From Hoeflea_A sp965204935 (GTDB taxonomy: Bacteria > Pseudomonadota > Alphaproteobacteria > Rhizobiales > Rhizobiaceae): a stretch of 64,000 bases of DNA. Positions 43,224 through 51,724 of this stretch are shown piece by piece. The DNA is taken from the NCBI RefSeq assembly GCF_965204935.1, contig NZ_CBDBFO010000002.1; one strand, 5' to 3'. The notes under the pieces were generated by a model. It was not told the DNA's origin, searched no databases, and worked only from the letters and a program-made list of their open reading frames with translations. Every line of letters begins with the position of its first letter. Within the stretch, counting starts at the first letter, position 1. Both the position numbers and the translations under genes were made by a program.

Positions 43224-44507
43224 TCACGCGTCGCGCTCGATGCGTGCCAGCCCACCCATATAGGGCAGCAGCGCGTCGGGCACGGTTATGGAACCGTCCT
43301 CGTTGAGATAATTTTCCATGACCGCGATCAGTGCACGGCCGACGGCTACGCCAGAACCATTGAGGGTGTGAACAAATTGCACGCCCTTTTCGCCGGCTGT
43401 ACGGTATCGCGCCTGCATTCGCCGTGCCTGGAAATCGCCGCACACGGAACACGAGGATATCTCGCGATAAGTGCCCTGCCCCGGCAGCCAGACTTCAAGG
43501 TCATAGGTCTTGCGCGCCGCAAATCCCATATCGCCGGTGCAAAGCGCCATGACACGATAATGAAGGCCGAGGCGCTTCAGCACCTCCTCGGCGCAGGAGG
43601 TCATCCGATCCAGTTCGTCAACGGACGATTCGGCATCCGTGATCGACACCAGCTCCACTTTGTTGAACTGATGCTGCCGCAGCATACCGCGTGTGTCGCG
43701 GCCGGCAGCACCCGCCTCCAGACGGAAACAGGGCGTCAGCGCCGTAAAACGCAGCGGCAGCCGGTCGTGCTCGAGAATCTCCTCCCGGACAAGGTTGGTC
43801 AGGGACACTTCCGCAGTGGGAATCAGCCAGCGGCCATCGGTGGTATGAAACAGATCGTCGGCAAATTTCGGAAGCTGCCCGGTACCGTACGCCACTTCAT
43901 CGCGCACAAGAAGCGGCGGCTGCACCTCTGTATAGCCGTGCTCGCTCGTGTGGAGATCAAGCATGAACTGGCCAAGCGCCCGTTCGAGGCGCGCAAGCTG
44001 GCTGCGCAGCACCACGAACCGGCTGCCGGACAGCCGCGACGCGGTTTCGAAATCCATCTGCCCAAGTGCTTCGCCGATATCAAAGTGCTCCAGGGCCGCG
44101 TGGTTCCATCCGGGCTTGACGCCCACCGTGCGCTCTTCGACATTGTCAGCCTCATCGGCGCCAACCGGCACATTGTCGAGCGGGATATTCGGGATCGTCG
44201 CAAGTGCGTCATCCAGCCGGACATCGAGCGCTCGGACCTCCTCTTCTGCGGCCTGCAGCGCCGATTTCAATTCTGCGACCTCGGCCTTGAGCTTCTCGGC
44301 AGTTTCCAGGTCCTTGCGGCCCATGGCAGCGCCGATTTCCTTGGACGCTGCATTTCTGCGGGCCTGCATGTCTTGCAGCGCCTGAACCTTTTGGCGGCGC
44401 TCCTCGTCAAATCTGATGAGCTCTTCGGCTGCCGGCTCAGCACTCCGGTTGATCAACGCGGCATCGAGCGCCTTGGCATTTTCGCGGATCCATCTGATAT
44501 CAAGCAT
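43224..44507 (-). CDS. serS: Seryl-tRNA synthetase
   Basis: A 427-residue class II synthetase: N-terminal antiparallel coiled coil (about residues 30-105) that grips the serine tRNA long arm, then the catalytic core with motif 2 FRLEAGAAGRDTRGMLRQHQFNKVE and motif 3 GVAVGRALIAVMENY (pattern G-x-x-R). It charges serine tRNA and tRNA-Sec. Upstream of surE and downstream of tatC on the same strand. Confidence 0.97.
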   Translation of the reverse strand: MLDIRWIRENAKALDAALINRSAEPAAEELIRFDEERRQKVQALQDMQARRNAASKEIGAAMGRKDLETAEKLKAEVAELKSALQAAEEEVRALDVRLDDALATIPNIPLDNVPVGADEADNVEERTVGVKPGWNHAALEHFDIGEALGQMDFETASRLSGSRFVVLRSQLARLERALGQFMLDLHTSEHGYTEVQPPLLVRDEVAYGTGQLPKFADDLFHTTDGRWLIPTAEVSLTNLVREEILEHDRLPLRFTALTPCFRLEAGAAGRDTRGMLRQHQFNKVELVSITDAESSVDELDRMTSCAEEVLKRLGLHYRVMALCTGDMGFAARKTYDLEVWLPGQGTYREISSCSVCGDFQARRMQARYRTAGEKGVQFVHTLNGSGVAVGRALIAVMENYLNEDGSITVPDALLPYMGGLARIERDA

Positions 44508-44581
44508 GGTCGTGGCCCAGTTTCAGGCGAAGTATTGTCATTCGTCATACAGGTCCGGTGTCGAATACCGGAAACGCGACG

Positions 44582-45427
44582 CTATGGCGTGGAGGCTTCG
44601 GAGGATGCACTTTCATCATCCGACGGTTCGTCGGACTCATCCTTGGCCTCGCTTTCGGCGCGCCGTTTTTCCACGAGTCGGGCTGCATAGATTGCAATCT
44701 CGTAGAGAAGGATGGTGGGAAGTGCAAGACCGATCTGGCTTGCCGGATCAGGCGGAGTCAGGATGGCGGCAGCGACAAATGCCGCAACAATGGCGTATTT
44801 GCGCTTTGACGCGAGACCATCGGCCGTAACAAGGCCGACACGGGCCAGCAGAGTTGTCACAACCGGAAGCTGGAAGACGAGACCGAAGGCAAAGATCAGC
44901 GTCATGATCAGGTCGAGATATTCCGAGACCTTCGGCAGCAGCTCGATAGCCACTCGCCCGCCATCCGCGGGTTGCTCCATCGACAGGAAGAACCACAGCA
45001 CCATGGGCGTGAAGAAAAGGTAGACCAGCGCGCCGCCGAGTAGGAACAGCAGCGGCGAAGCGATCAGAAACGGCAGGAACGCTGCTTTCTCGTTCTTGTA
45101 TAGCCCGGGAGCAACGAATTTGTAGACCTGGGCCGCTATCATCGGAAATGCAATCACGAGGCCGCCAAACATCGCGATCTTGATCTGCGTGAAGAAGAAC
45201 TCCTGTGGCGCCGTGTAGATAAGCTCGATCTGCCGGCCTTCGAGGCCGGCCCACTGGACCGCCCATGAGAACGGAACCACCAACAGATTGAAAATCTCCT
45301 TGGCGAAGAAAAAGCAAACCAAGAAGGCAATGAAAAAGGCACCGATCGCCCACATCAGCCGCTGACGCAACTCGATCAGGTGCGAAAGCAGCGGCTGTGC
45401 CGTGTCGTCTAGTTCCTCGGTCGTCAC
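44582..45427 (-). CDS. tatC: Twin-arginine translocase subunit TatC
   Basis: A 281-residue inner-membrane protein with six predicted segments. Signature motifs: PLLSHLIELRQRLMWAIGAF at the N-terminus, which binds the RR signal peptide, and FGLVFQLPVVTTLLARVGLV. The cytoplasmic C-tail is acidic. It overlaps tatB by 4 bases; order is tatA-tatB-tatC. Confidence 0.96.
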   Translation of the reverse strand: MTTEELDDTAQPLLSHLIELRQRLMWAIGAFFIAFLVCFFFAKEIFNLLVVPFSWAVQWAGLEGRQIELIYTAPQEFFFTQIKIAMFGGLVIAFPMIAAQVYKFVAPGLYKNEKAAFLPFLIASPLLFLLGGALVYLFFTPMVLWFFLSMEQPADGGRVAIELLPKVSEYLDLIMTLIFAFGLVFQLPVVTTLLARVGLVTADGLASKRKYAIVAAFVAAAILTPPDPASQIGLALPTILLYEIAIYAARLVEKRRAESEAKDESDEPSDDESASSEASTP

Positions 45428-46092
45428 GCGGTCTCTCCGCTGGTTTTGGCGGATTTCGCAGTCTGCGCGGCCTTACCCGTTGCTGCCCGGCGGACCGGTT
45501 TCTTGGTCGCAGTTGCCGGTTTCGATGCGCTGCCGGTCTTCTTATCGGCAGGTTTTCGCGCCGCAGCCCTGCGCGAGCTTGTCTTCTTCTTGTCCCCGGC
45601 TGCGCCTGACTTCGTGCCGTCAGCCGTCGATGTTTTTGCCTTCGTCTTGGCCGCTGCCGTTTTCTTTGCTGCACCGGTCTTCGCGCTCGCCGTCTTTGTG
45701 GCGCCTGCTTTCGGTGACTTGGCCGCGCCGGCCTCGGACTTCACATCAGAGGCTGCCGTTTCGGCCTTGGTCTGGGTGGCGGCCGGCTCTTTCATCGCTT
45801 TGTCGAGATCGGCCTTGATCTCCTTTCCTGCGTCGCGGATCGGGTCAATGGCTTCTTTCAGGATATTCGTGGGATTGAGCTGCTTTGCCTCGTCAAGGAC
45901 GCTTTTGACGTCATCCAACTCAGCCTCCTTGAGTGCCTCGTCGAACTGGCTGCGGAACTCTCCGGCCATGGACCGAAGCTTGCGGGTCGTGCGCCCGAAA
46001 GTGCGCAGCATTCCCGGCAGGTCCTTCGGACCGACGACAACGATCAGCACCAGCGCTACGACCAGGAGTTCCGGCCAGCCAAGATCCAACAT
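45424..46092 (-). CDS. tatB: Twin-arginine translocase subunit TatB with long basic tail
   Basis: A 222-residue TatB: one membrane helix (MLDLGWPELLVVALVLIVVVGPKDLPGMLR, quoted in part) with the conserved Glu and Gly-Pro hinge, an amphipathic helix (about residues 20-60), then about 110 residues of Lys/Ala/Thr-rich low-complexity sequence. ATG 46092 matches the family N-terminus; an upstream start at 46113 adds unrelated residues. Rhizobial TatB often has such tails. It delivers RR-signal proteins to TatC. Confidence 0.93.
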   Translation of the reverse strand: MLDLGWPELLVVALVLIVVVGPKDLPGMLRTFGRTTRKLRSMAGEFRSQFDEALKEAELDDVKSVLDEAKQLNPTNILKEAIDPIRDAGKEIKADLDKAMKEPAATQTKAETAASDVKSEAGAAKSPKAGATKTASAKTGAAKKTAAAKTKAKTSTADGTKSGAAGDKKKTSSRRAAARKPADKKTGSASKPATATKKPVRRAATGKAAQTAKSAKTSGETA

Positions 46093-46168
46093 AAATGCGC
46101 CTCCCCGCGGCATCCGCCGCGGTCAACATGCATGTGAAGAAAGCGAATTGTCCTGCGGCTACGCCCGG

Positions 46169-46369
46169 TCAGCTCTTTTCCGTCTTTTCATCGGCCTTGT
46201 GTTCGACCGTCTTGGCGTTCTCGGAAGGCTCGTCTTCGCCCATTCCCTTGCGGAAGTTCTTGATGCCCTTGGCGACGTCGCCCATCAGTTCCGGTATCTT
46301 TCCTCGGCCAAACAGCAACAGCACCACGACCAGCACGATCAGCCAGTGCCAAATGCTAAAACTACCCAT
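46169..46369 (-). CDS. tatA: Twin-arginine translocase subunit TatA
   Basis: A 66-residue protein with one membrane helix and the TatA motif LLFGRGKIPELMGDVAKGIKNFRKGMGEDE (partial pattern): Phe-Gly hinge, then an amphipathic helix and acidic tail. It polymerises to form the Tat pore. It precedes tatB by 76 bases. Confidence 0.96.
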   Translation of the reverse strand: MGSFSIWHWLIVLVVVLLLFGRGKIPELMGDVAKGIKNFRKGMGEDEPSENAKTVEHKADEKTEKS

Positions 46370-46413
46370 ACTCTTTTCTCCCTGAGGATTTCATCGTCTG
46401 ATGTAGGTTCTTT

Positions 46414-47505
46414 CTACCCACTTTCAAACATCATTATGTCATGCTCGTTAACGCAAAGCATCACTTCGCGCAATCCTGATGGCAGCCGTCCGGCCTTCAA
46501 TCTGGCCTGTACAATCTGCTCGGTGCCCGGTACCGCAAGCCCCAACTGTTCCACCACACCCAGGAAGCGGCGAAAGACCACGCGCGCGGGAATGTCGCCG
46601 TCTCGTTCCACGACATCGACATTCGCGACCCGGGCGGCAACAGCCACCCTGTCTCCATCCCTGGCATCCCTGGCTGCAAAGGACCCGATCGGCGTTTCGA
46701 CGCGCCCGTCCCGGACCTGTGCGTGAAAAACATTCAATTCGGAGAAAAACGCCGCAGTAAAAAGGTCCACGGGCCGGTGATAGAGATCTTCCGCCGATCC
46801 CAGCTGGATCAGGCGCCCCTCCTTGAGAAGTGCAATGCGATCGGCCATGCGCATGGCCTCCTCCGCATCATGCGTGACCATCAGCGCCGTCGCGCGTGTC
46901 TCGCGCAAAATGGCAAGGGTCTCGTCACGCACCGTATCCTTCAGACGCGAATCCAGGCCGGAGAACGGCTCGTCCATCAGTAAAACCGACGGCCGCGGAG
47001 ACAGGGCACGCGCCAGGGCCACGCGCTGTTGCTCGCCACCGGAAAGCGCATGCGGATACTGGTCGGCATAGTGGGTCAGCCCGACCCGTTCCAGCGCGAC
47101 CGCGGCCTCTTTCCTGGACTCGGCCTCCGACAGCACATTCAGTCCGAAGCGCACATTCTCGAACACGGTCATGTGCGGAAACAGCGCAAAATCCTGGAAT
47201 ATGAGACCGACGCCCCTGTGTTCGGGAGGAACGAACACCCCGGGGCCGGATATCTCCTTGCCGTTCAGCAATATCCGACCCTCGCGCGGCGTTTCCAGTC
47301 CGGCAGCCAGACGCAAGAGCGTTGTCTTGCCGGAGCCGGATGGCCCGAGAAGGCACAACACCTCACCCGAAGCGACATCCAGCGATACGCCGTCAAGGGT
47401 TGTCTGACCCTGATAGTCGTGCCTGATATCCTGGAAAACCAGTTCTGCTGCGAATGTCACACCGGCGCTCGTCGGCGCGCGATATTGTGCTGAAGCTGGG
47501 GTCAA
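46414..47505 (-). CDS. ABC transporter ATP-binding protein, FbpC/PotA-like
   Basis: A 363-residue ATPase: Walker A LLGPSGSGKTTLLRL, Q-loop FQDFALFPHMTV, signature LSGGEQQRVALARAL, Walker B VLLMDEPFSGLD, H-loop VTHDAEEA, and a C-terminal TOBE-like domain from about residue 240. The sequence is nearest iron(III) or polyamine importers. No permease or binding-protein gene is adjacent, so partners must be elsewhere. It starts with TTG 47505, 37 bases after scpB. The orphan position between scpB and tatA is unusual for this conserved block. Confidence 0.8.
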   Translation of the reverse strand: MTPASAQYRAPTSAGVTFAAELVFQDIRHDYQGQTTLDGVSLDVASGEVLCLLGPSGSGKTTLLRLAAGLETPREGRILLNGKEISGPGVFVPPEHRGVGLIFQDFALFPHMTVFENVRFGLNVLSEAESRKEAAVALERVGLTHYADQYPHALSGGEQQRVALARALSPRPSVLLMDEPFSGLDSRLKDTVRDETLAILRETRATALMVTHDAEEAMRMADRIALLKEGRLIQLGSAEDLYHRPVDLFTAAFFSELNVFHAQVRDGRVETPIGSFAARDARDGDRVAVAARVANVDVVERDGDIPARVVFRRFLGVVEQLGLAVPGTEQIVQARLKAGRLPSGLREVMLCVNEHDIMMFESG

Positions 47506-47542
47506 TGGCTGCTTTCTTTGATCGGACTACGCTACAGCCTTA

Positions 47543-48286
47543 CTACTCGTCTCCCTCACCCAGCGGAGTCAAGAGGCCCAGCTCCTCAAGATCCATCTCC
47601 GTGATCGGGTCCTCGTCCTCGGCGAGATCGTCATTTGCCGGTGGAACCGGTACCTTGAAGTTTGAGGGGATGCGAGATGACAACAGGCCGGCACCCTTCA
47701 ATTCCTCGAGGCCCGGCAGATCGCGCAGTTCCTCGAGCCCGAAATGATCGAGGAAGTCGAGTGTCGTTCCGTAGGTCACCGGCCGTCCCGGCGTGCGTCG
47801 GCGGCCGCGCATTTTGATCCAACCGGATTCAAGCAAGACGTCGAGCGTTCCCCGGGACGTCGCCACGCCCCTGATCTCTTCGATCTCCGCGCGGGTGACC
47901 GGCTGATGATAAGCGACGATCGCGAGCACCTCGAGTGCGGCGCGTGAAAGCTTGCGCACCTCGGTCTGATCACGGTGGATCAGGAATGACAGATCATCCG
48001 CAGTCCGGAACGCCCAGTGATCGTCGACACGGCGCAAATTGACACCGCGAAGACTGTAAATGCCGGCAAGCCGTTTCATGACCGCGCCGACATCCGTCCC
48101 CTCGGGCAGTCTTTCGGCAATCGCCTTTTCCGAAACCGGTTCTGTGGAAGCAAATACGAGCGCCTCTGCGACACGCTCCGCCTCCTGCATGGCGCGCATG
48201 GCATTGTCGCCTTCTTCGCTCGTCTCGTCGCCGCCGGCCGCGTCCTTGTCAAAGGGCACGATGTTGGCCTGTGTTCCTTCCGACAT
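47543..48286 (-). CDS. scpB: Segregation and condensation protein B
   Basis: A 247-residue ScpB, a kleisin partner in the SMC-ScpAB condensin complex. Two winged helices are visible, with EALVFASTEPVSEKAIAERL and LEVLAIVAYHQPVTRAEIEEIRGV. ATG 48286 is preferred to the upstream 48439, which runs into scpA. A basic RGRRRTPGRPVTYGTT segment follows the core. It begins right after the scpA stop. Confidence 0.95.
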   Translation of the reverse strand: MSEGTQANIVPFDKDAAGGDETSEEGDNAMRAMQEAERVAEALVFASTEPVSEKAIAERLPEGTDVGAVMKRLAGIYSLRGVNLRRVDDHWAFRTADDLSFLIHRDQTEVRKLSRAALEVLAIVAYHQPVTRAEIEEIRGVATSRGTLDVLLESGWIKMRGRRRTPGRPVTYGTTLDFLDHFGLEELRDLPGLEELKGAGLLSSRIPSNFKVPVPPANDDLAEDEDPITEMDLEELGLLTPLGEGDE

Positions 48287-48287
48287 C

Positions 48288-49148
48288 CTATGCCGTCTCC
48301 TCTGTCCCCTCCGGATCGGAGATGTCCTGTCCGCGTCGAAGATAAAGCGGCGCGAAAGCCACGTCCTGCCGCATTTCAAGTCGTCCCTCACGCACCATTT
48401 CGAGCGATGCCGCAAATGCACTGGCGATAGCGGTTGCACGCTCCTCCGGATCGCTCAGGTAACGAACCAGGAAACTGTCGAGCGCAGTCCATTCCTGCAG
48501 GTCGCCCATCATCCTTTGAAGAATGACGCGCGCGTCGCCAAGCGACCAGACCCTGCGTTTCGAAATCGTCACCTGGGTAACGGCCTGCCGCTGGCGCAGG
48601 CCCGCATAGGCGTTCAGCAGATCATAGAGCGTAGCCTGGAACTCGGATTTGCGTTCGATGATGACCGGCTCCGGATCGCCTCGGGCAAAAACCTCCCGGC
48701 CGACGCGATTGCGGTTCACAAGTCGGGTCGCCACGTCGCGCATGGCCTCGAGCCGCTTGAGGCGAAACGCCAGTTGCGCCGCCATTTCCTCGCCCGTCGG
48801 CTCGTCGCCGTCACTCTTTTGCGGAACAAGCAGCTTCGATTTCAGGAAAGCCAGCCACGCAGCCATGACAAGATAGTCGGCTGCCAGCTCCAGTCGGAGC
48901 CGGCGAGCGCTGTCGACGAATTGCAGATATTGCTCGGCAAGTGCCAGCACCGATATCCGGGAAAGGTCGACCTTCTGATTCCGCGCAAGGTGGAGCAGCA
49001 GATCGAGCGGACCTTCGAAGCCGTCAATATCAACCACGAGCGCCGGCTCGCTAACGCCGCGATCGGTCTCCTCTGTGTTCTCCCACAGCTGGTCCATGGG
49101 CGCTTTCGCGCCTTCCCGGCTTTGCTGTTCGCGTATCGCGTTCACCAT
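48288..49148 (-). CDS. scpA: Segregation and condensation protein A
   Basis: A 286-residue kleisin. Signature FEGPLDLLLHLARNQKVDLSRISVLALAEQYL (partial pattern) near residue 43, a basic/helical middle, and the C-terminal winged helix. It bridges the SMC heads. It follows nagZ by 9 bases, so nagZ-scpA-scpB form an operon, as in other rhizobia. Confidence 0.95.
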   Translation of the reverse strand: MVNAIREQQSREGAKAPMDQLWENTEETDRGVSEPALVVDIDGFEGPLDLLLHLARNQKVDLSRISVLALAEQYLQFVDSARRLRLELAADYLVMAAWLAFLKSKLLVPQKSDGDEPTGEEMAAQLAFRLKRLEAMRDVATRLVNRNRVGREVFARGDPEPVIIERKSEFQATLYDLLNAYAGLRQRQAVTQVTISKRRVWSLGDARVILQRMMGDLQEWTALDSFLVRYLSDPEERATAIASAFAASLEMVREGRLEMRQDVAFAPLYLRRGQDISDPEGTEETA

Positions 49149-49157
49149 GACATGGCC

Positions 49158-50186
49158 TCAGACAAGCAACATTTTCTCCGCAACAAGGTTGTCGAACTCG
49201 GCGCGCAACGCCGGCTGATCAGTTTCGTCACCAGCACCGAACAAGGACATGACCCGGTCCGCCCGTCTCGCTGAAGCCCCGCTTAGCACGGGCGTGCGGG
49301 AACTGACCTCGGTCATCTCCTGCATCAAGCCGTTGCAGTGGAGCACTACATCGCATCCGGCCTTGAAGATTGCATCGGTTTTTGCCGCGAAATCCCCAGA
49401 AAGTGCCTTCATCGACAGGTCGTCCGTCATCAGCAAGCCGTCGAAACCCAATTTTCCACGGATGATCTGGTTGATAACGATCGCAGATGATGTTGCCGGA
49501 TGATCCGGGTCAATCGCCGTAAACAGCATATGGGCAGTCATGCCCATCGGCATTTCATTCAAAGCACGGAACGGCACGAAATCGACGGCTTCAAGCTCTT
49601 CCAGAGGTGCATCCACCTTCGGCAGGCCGAGGTGGCTGTCCACCAGCGCACGTCCGTGACCTGGCATGTGCTTCATCACCGGCAGGACGCCGCCCGCCAT
49701 CAAACCGTCCGCCATCGCTTTCCCGAGCTTGGCGACCTCATGCGGATCCGCGGCCAGTGCCCGGTTGCCGATAACGTCGTGAACACCCTTAACCGGCACA
49801 TCAAGCACCGGGATGCAATTGACGTTGATGCCAAAGGTCGAAAGGTCAAACGCGTGTAAGCGCCCCATCGCCCAGGCGGCGCGCAATCCAGCATCGGGAT
49901 TTTCCGAGTAAATCGATCCGATCAACGCGCCAGGCGGATAGACCGGTGCAAGCGGCGGCTTGATACGCTGTACGCGCCCGCCCTCCTGATCGATCAGGAC
50001 AGGTGCGTTTGGCCGGTCGACGCAGTCGCGAAGATCTGCGACCAGATCGAGCAGCTGGCTGTGTTCCTGAACATTGCGGGCAAACAGGATGAAGCCCCAT
50101 GGGCGTTCCGCCCTGAACAAGGCCCTTTCCTCATCCGTTAGCGCTAATCCGCCGCATCCAAGGATCATCGCTTTTGATTCGGTCAT
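49158..50186 (-). CDS. nagZ: Beta-N-acetylhexosaminidase NagZ
   Basis: A 342-residue glycoside hydrolase family 3 enzyme that cuts GlcNAc from muropeptides during cell-wall recycling. The motif KHMPGHGRALVDSHLGLP carries the Asp-His dyad that acts as acid/base, and the nucleophile aspartate is in LLMTDDLSMKALSG. ATG 50186 gives the normal N-terminus. An IS sits 51 bases upstream, between it and the SPOR gene, so its promoter region may be altered. Confidence 0.92.
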   Translation of the reverse strand: MTESKAMILGCGGLALTDEERALFRAERPWGFILFARNVQEHSQLLDLVADLRDCVDRPNAPVLIDQEGGRVQRIKPPLAPVYPPGALIGSIYSENPDAGLRAAWAMGRLHAFDLSTFGINVNCIPVLDVPVKGVHDVIGNRALAADPHEVAKLGKAMADGLMAGGVLPVMKHMPGHGRALVDSHLGLPKVDAPLEELEAVDFVPFRALNEMPMGMTAHMLFTAIDPDHPATSSAIVINQIIRGKLGFDGLLMTDDLSMKALSGDFAAKTDAIFKAGCDVVLHCNGLMQEMTEVSSRTPVLSGASARRADRVMSLFGAGDETDQPALRAEFDNLVAEKMLLV

Positions 50187-50237
50187 GGGCGAATCATACA
50201 CCGCTGCTTCACAAAGGATAGCCCGCTACAAATGCAT

Positions 50238-51675
50238 CAGCAATTCTAATTTTGGCTCATTTTTGGGTCTCAGATGAATTTGAGCTGATTTTCAGGAGGG
50301 TTTAGGTTGCTTCCGGGCTGACTTGACGGTCGGTGGTGGCTCACCATCGACAAGTGTTCGTATGAGTGCACCCCAATCCGGGAAGATCAAGTAGCAAACA
50401 ATCGTGCGGATGTGATCGAAGAACCGATACCGCGCCGCTAAAACACTGCGGGCTTTCTTCCAGAGCGCTTCGAGTACATCACAAACTGTATGCATGGCGA
50501 AGGCGAGCAGATTGAGCGTCGCCAGCACAGATGCCAGATAATTGTCGCCATGCCCAAAGTTGTGCTCCAGATTGTATCCCCGGGTTTTCAGAACATTGAA
50601 GGTCTCATTTTCAATCTTCCACCGTGCGCGTCCGCAAGCGGCAAGGTCCCCGACATTGGTCTCATCGACAGCGATGTTGGTCACAAAGCTGTTGCGATAT
50701 GTGGTCTTCCCTTTGGTGTTGATAATCTCGATTTCGAACCAGTTGACGTGGGTCGCGTCCTTGCCATCGCGCAGGGGTACATCATTCAGCCAGCGATAGA
50801 TGTGGGTGGCAGCCTTGCGACCCTTTTTGATACGACGGCGCTTTGTCGAGTTGATCTCGGCACCGTCCAGCCACTCGTACAACGTCTTATGGGACAAGGA
50901 CTTGGCAGTCAGAATGAAGTCGCCGCCAACCGACTGAATCGTATCAACAATCGGCTGATTAGCATACAGGTCATCGCCAAGATAAACTGGCTTTAGCGAA
51001 GCGTAACGTTTCCCATTGGCGGCAAGCCAGCGTTTGACGGCATTCCTTTCACAATCCTGTTTCGCATGACCGTCCTGCGGGCTAATAAATTCCGGCTGCA
51101 GCGGTATCGCTCGGCTGTCACCCGGGACGACGACCGCGGCGGAAACCATGGTGTGAAAATACTCGGTGCCGCCATCATTGCGCTTGCGATGAGAACAATT
51201 CCGGCAATGCAACTTGCGGCTACAGAAATATTCTGTGCCATCAAGTGCAATCAGCACGCGACCATCCAGACATCGGAAAGGCTCCAAACCGTTATGGCTT
51301 TTCAGATGGTCAACAAGGTTATCAAACTGCCCAAAGAGATGCTGCGGTTCAGCCTCATCAAGCATCGAGCGGATATGATTATCGCTCGGAAGCTTCTTGA
51401 TTCCGAACAACGTCTGACAGTTCGAGCAACCGTTACCCGCTTGCATCTCGCGCTGATGCGACAGGAACGACGGAGACTGCATGAAAAATATCGAAAACGC
51501 CGACAGGCCGATATCTGCCATCGTGTAACTCGTGTTTGGGCCAACCCGTCGGTCAGGCAAGTTCGCGCAGCACGATCTGAGCGAGCCAATGAGGGAATCC
51601 AAGTGTAACACGCAACAAACGAATCATAGATCGAGCGATTTGAGAATCCCAAAAATCCCAAAATTAGAATTGCTG
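50238..51675 (-). mobile_element. Solitary IS (IS4/ISNCY-like) with 9-base target duplication
   Basis: Inverted repeats CAGCAATTCTAATTTTGG at 50238-50255 and its exact inverse at 51658-51675; similarity continues inward with gaps. The 9-base duplication CAAATGCAT flanks it at 50229-50237 and 51676-51684. Length is 1438 bases with one transposase gene. It lies between the SPOR gene and nagZ and cuts no gene. Confidence 0.92.
50292..51611 (-). CDS. DDE transposase, IS4/ISNCY-like
   Basis: A 439-residue transposase. Catalytic candidates: VLIALDGTEYF (Asp), PVYLGDDLYANQPIV (Asp) and RARWKIENETFNVLKTRGY (Glu in the Y-R/K-x-E type motif). A cysteine cluster (CSRKLHCRNC) follows the first Asp, suggesting a zinc site. 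The YREK-like region and 9-base duplication fit the IS4 superfamily; a firm family name is not possible from sequence alone. Confidence 0.85.
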   Translation of the reverse strand: MLHLDSLIGSLRSCCANLPDRRVGPNTSYTMADIGLSAFSIFFMQSPSFLSHQREMQAGNGCSNCQTLFGIKKLPSDNHIRSMLDEAEPQHLFGQFDNLVDHLKSHNGLEPFRCLDGRVLIALDGTEYFCSRKLHCRNCSHRKRNDGGTEYFHTMVSAAVVVPGDSRAIPLQPEFISPQDGHAKQDCERNAVKRWLAANGKRYASLKPVYLGDDLYANQPIVDTIQSVGGDFILTAKSLSHKTLYEWLDGAEINSTKRRRIKKGRKAATHIYRWLNDVPLRDGKDATHVNWFEIEIINTKGKTTYRNSFVTNIAVDETNVGDLAACGRARWKIENETFNVLKTRGYNLEHNFGHGDNYLASVLATLNLLAFAMHTVCDVLEALWKKARSVLAARYRFFDHIRTIVCYLIFPDWGALIRTLVDGEPPPTVKSARKQPKPS

Positions 51676-51724
51676 CAAATGCATGCTGCGCGGTACCTAT
51701 CCGGTGCGGTCATGGATCAGCTCG

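Noticed and set aside
43017..44690. 557-codon open frame antisense to serS and surE
   Set aside because: Runs opposite clear synthetase motifs; low similarity to any protein pattern. A GC-rich shadow.
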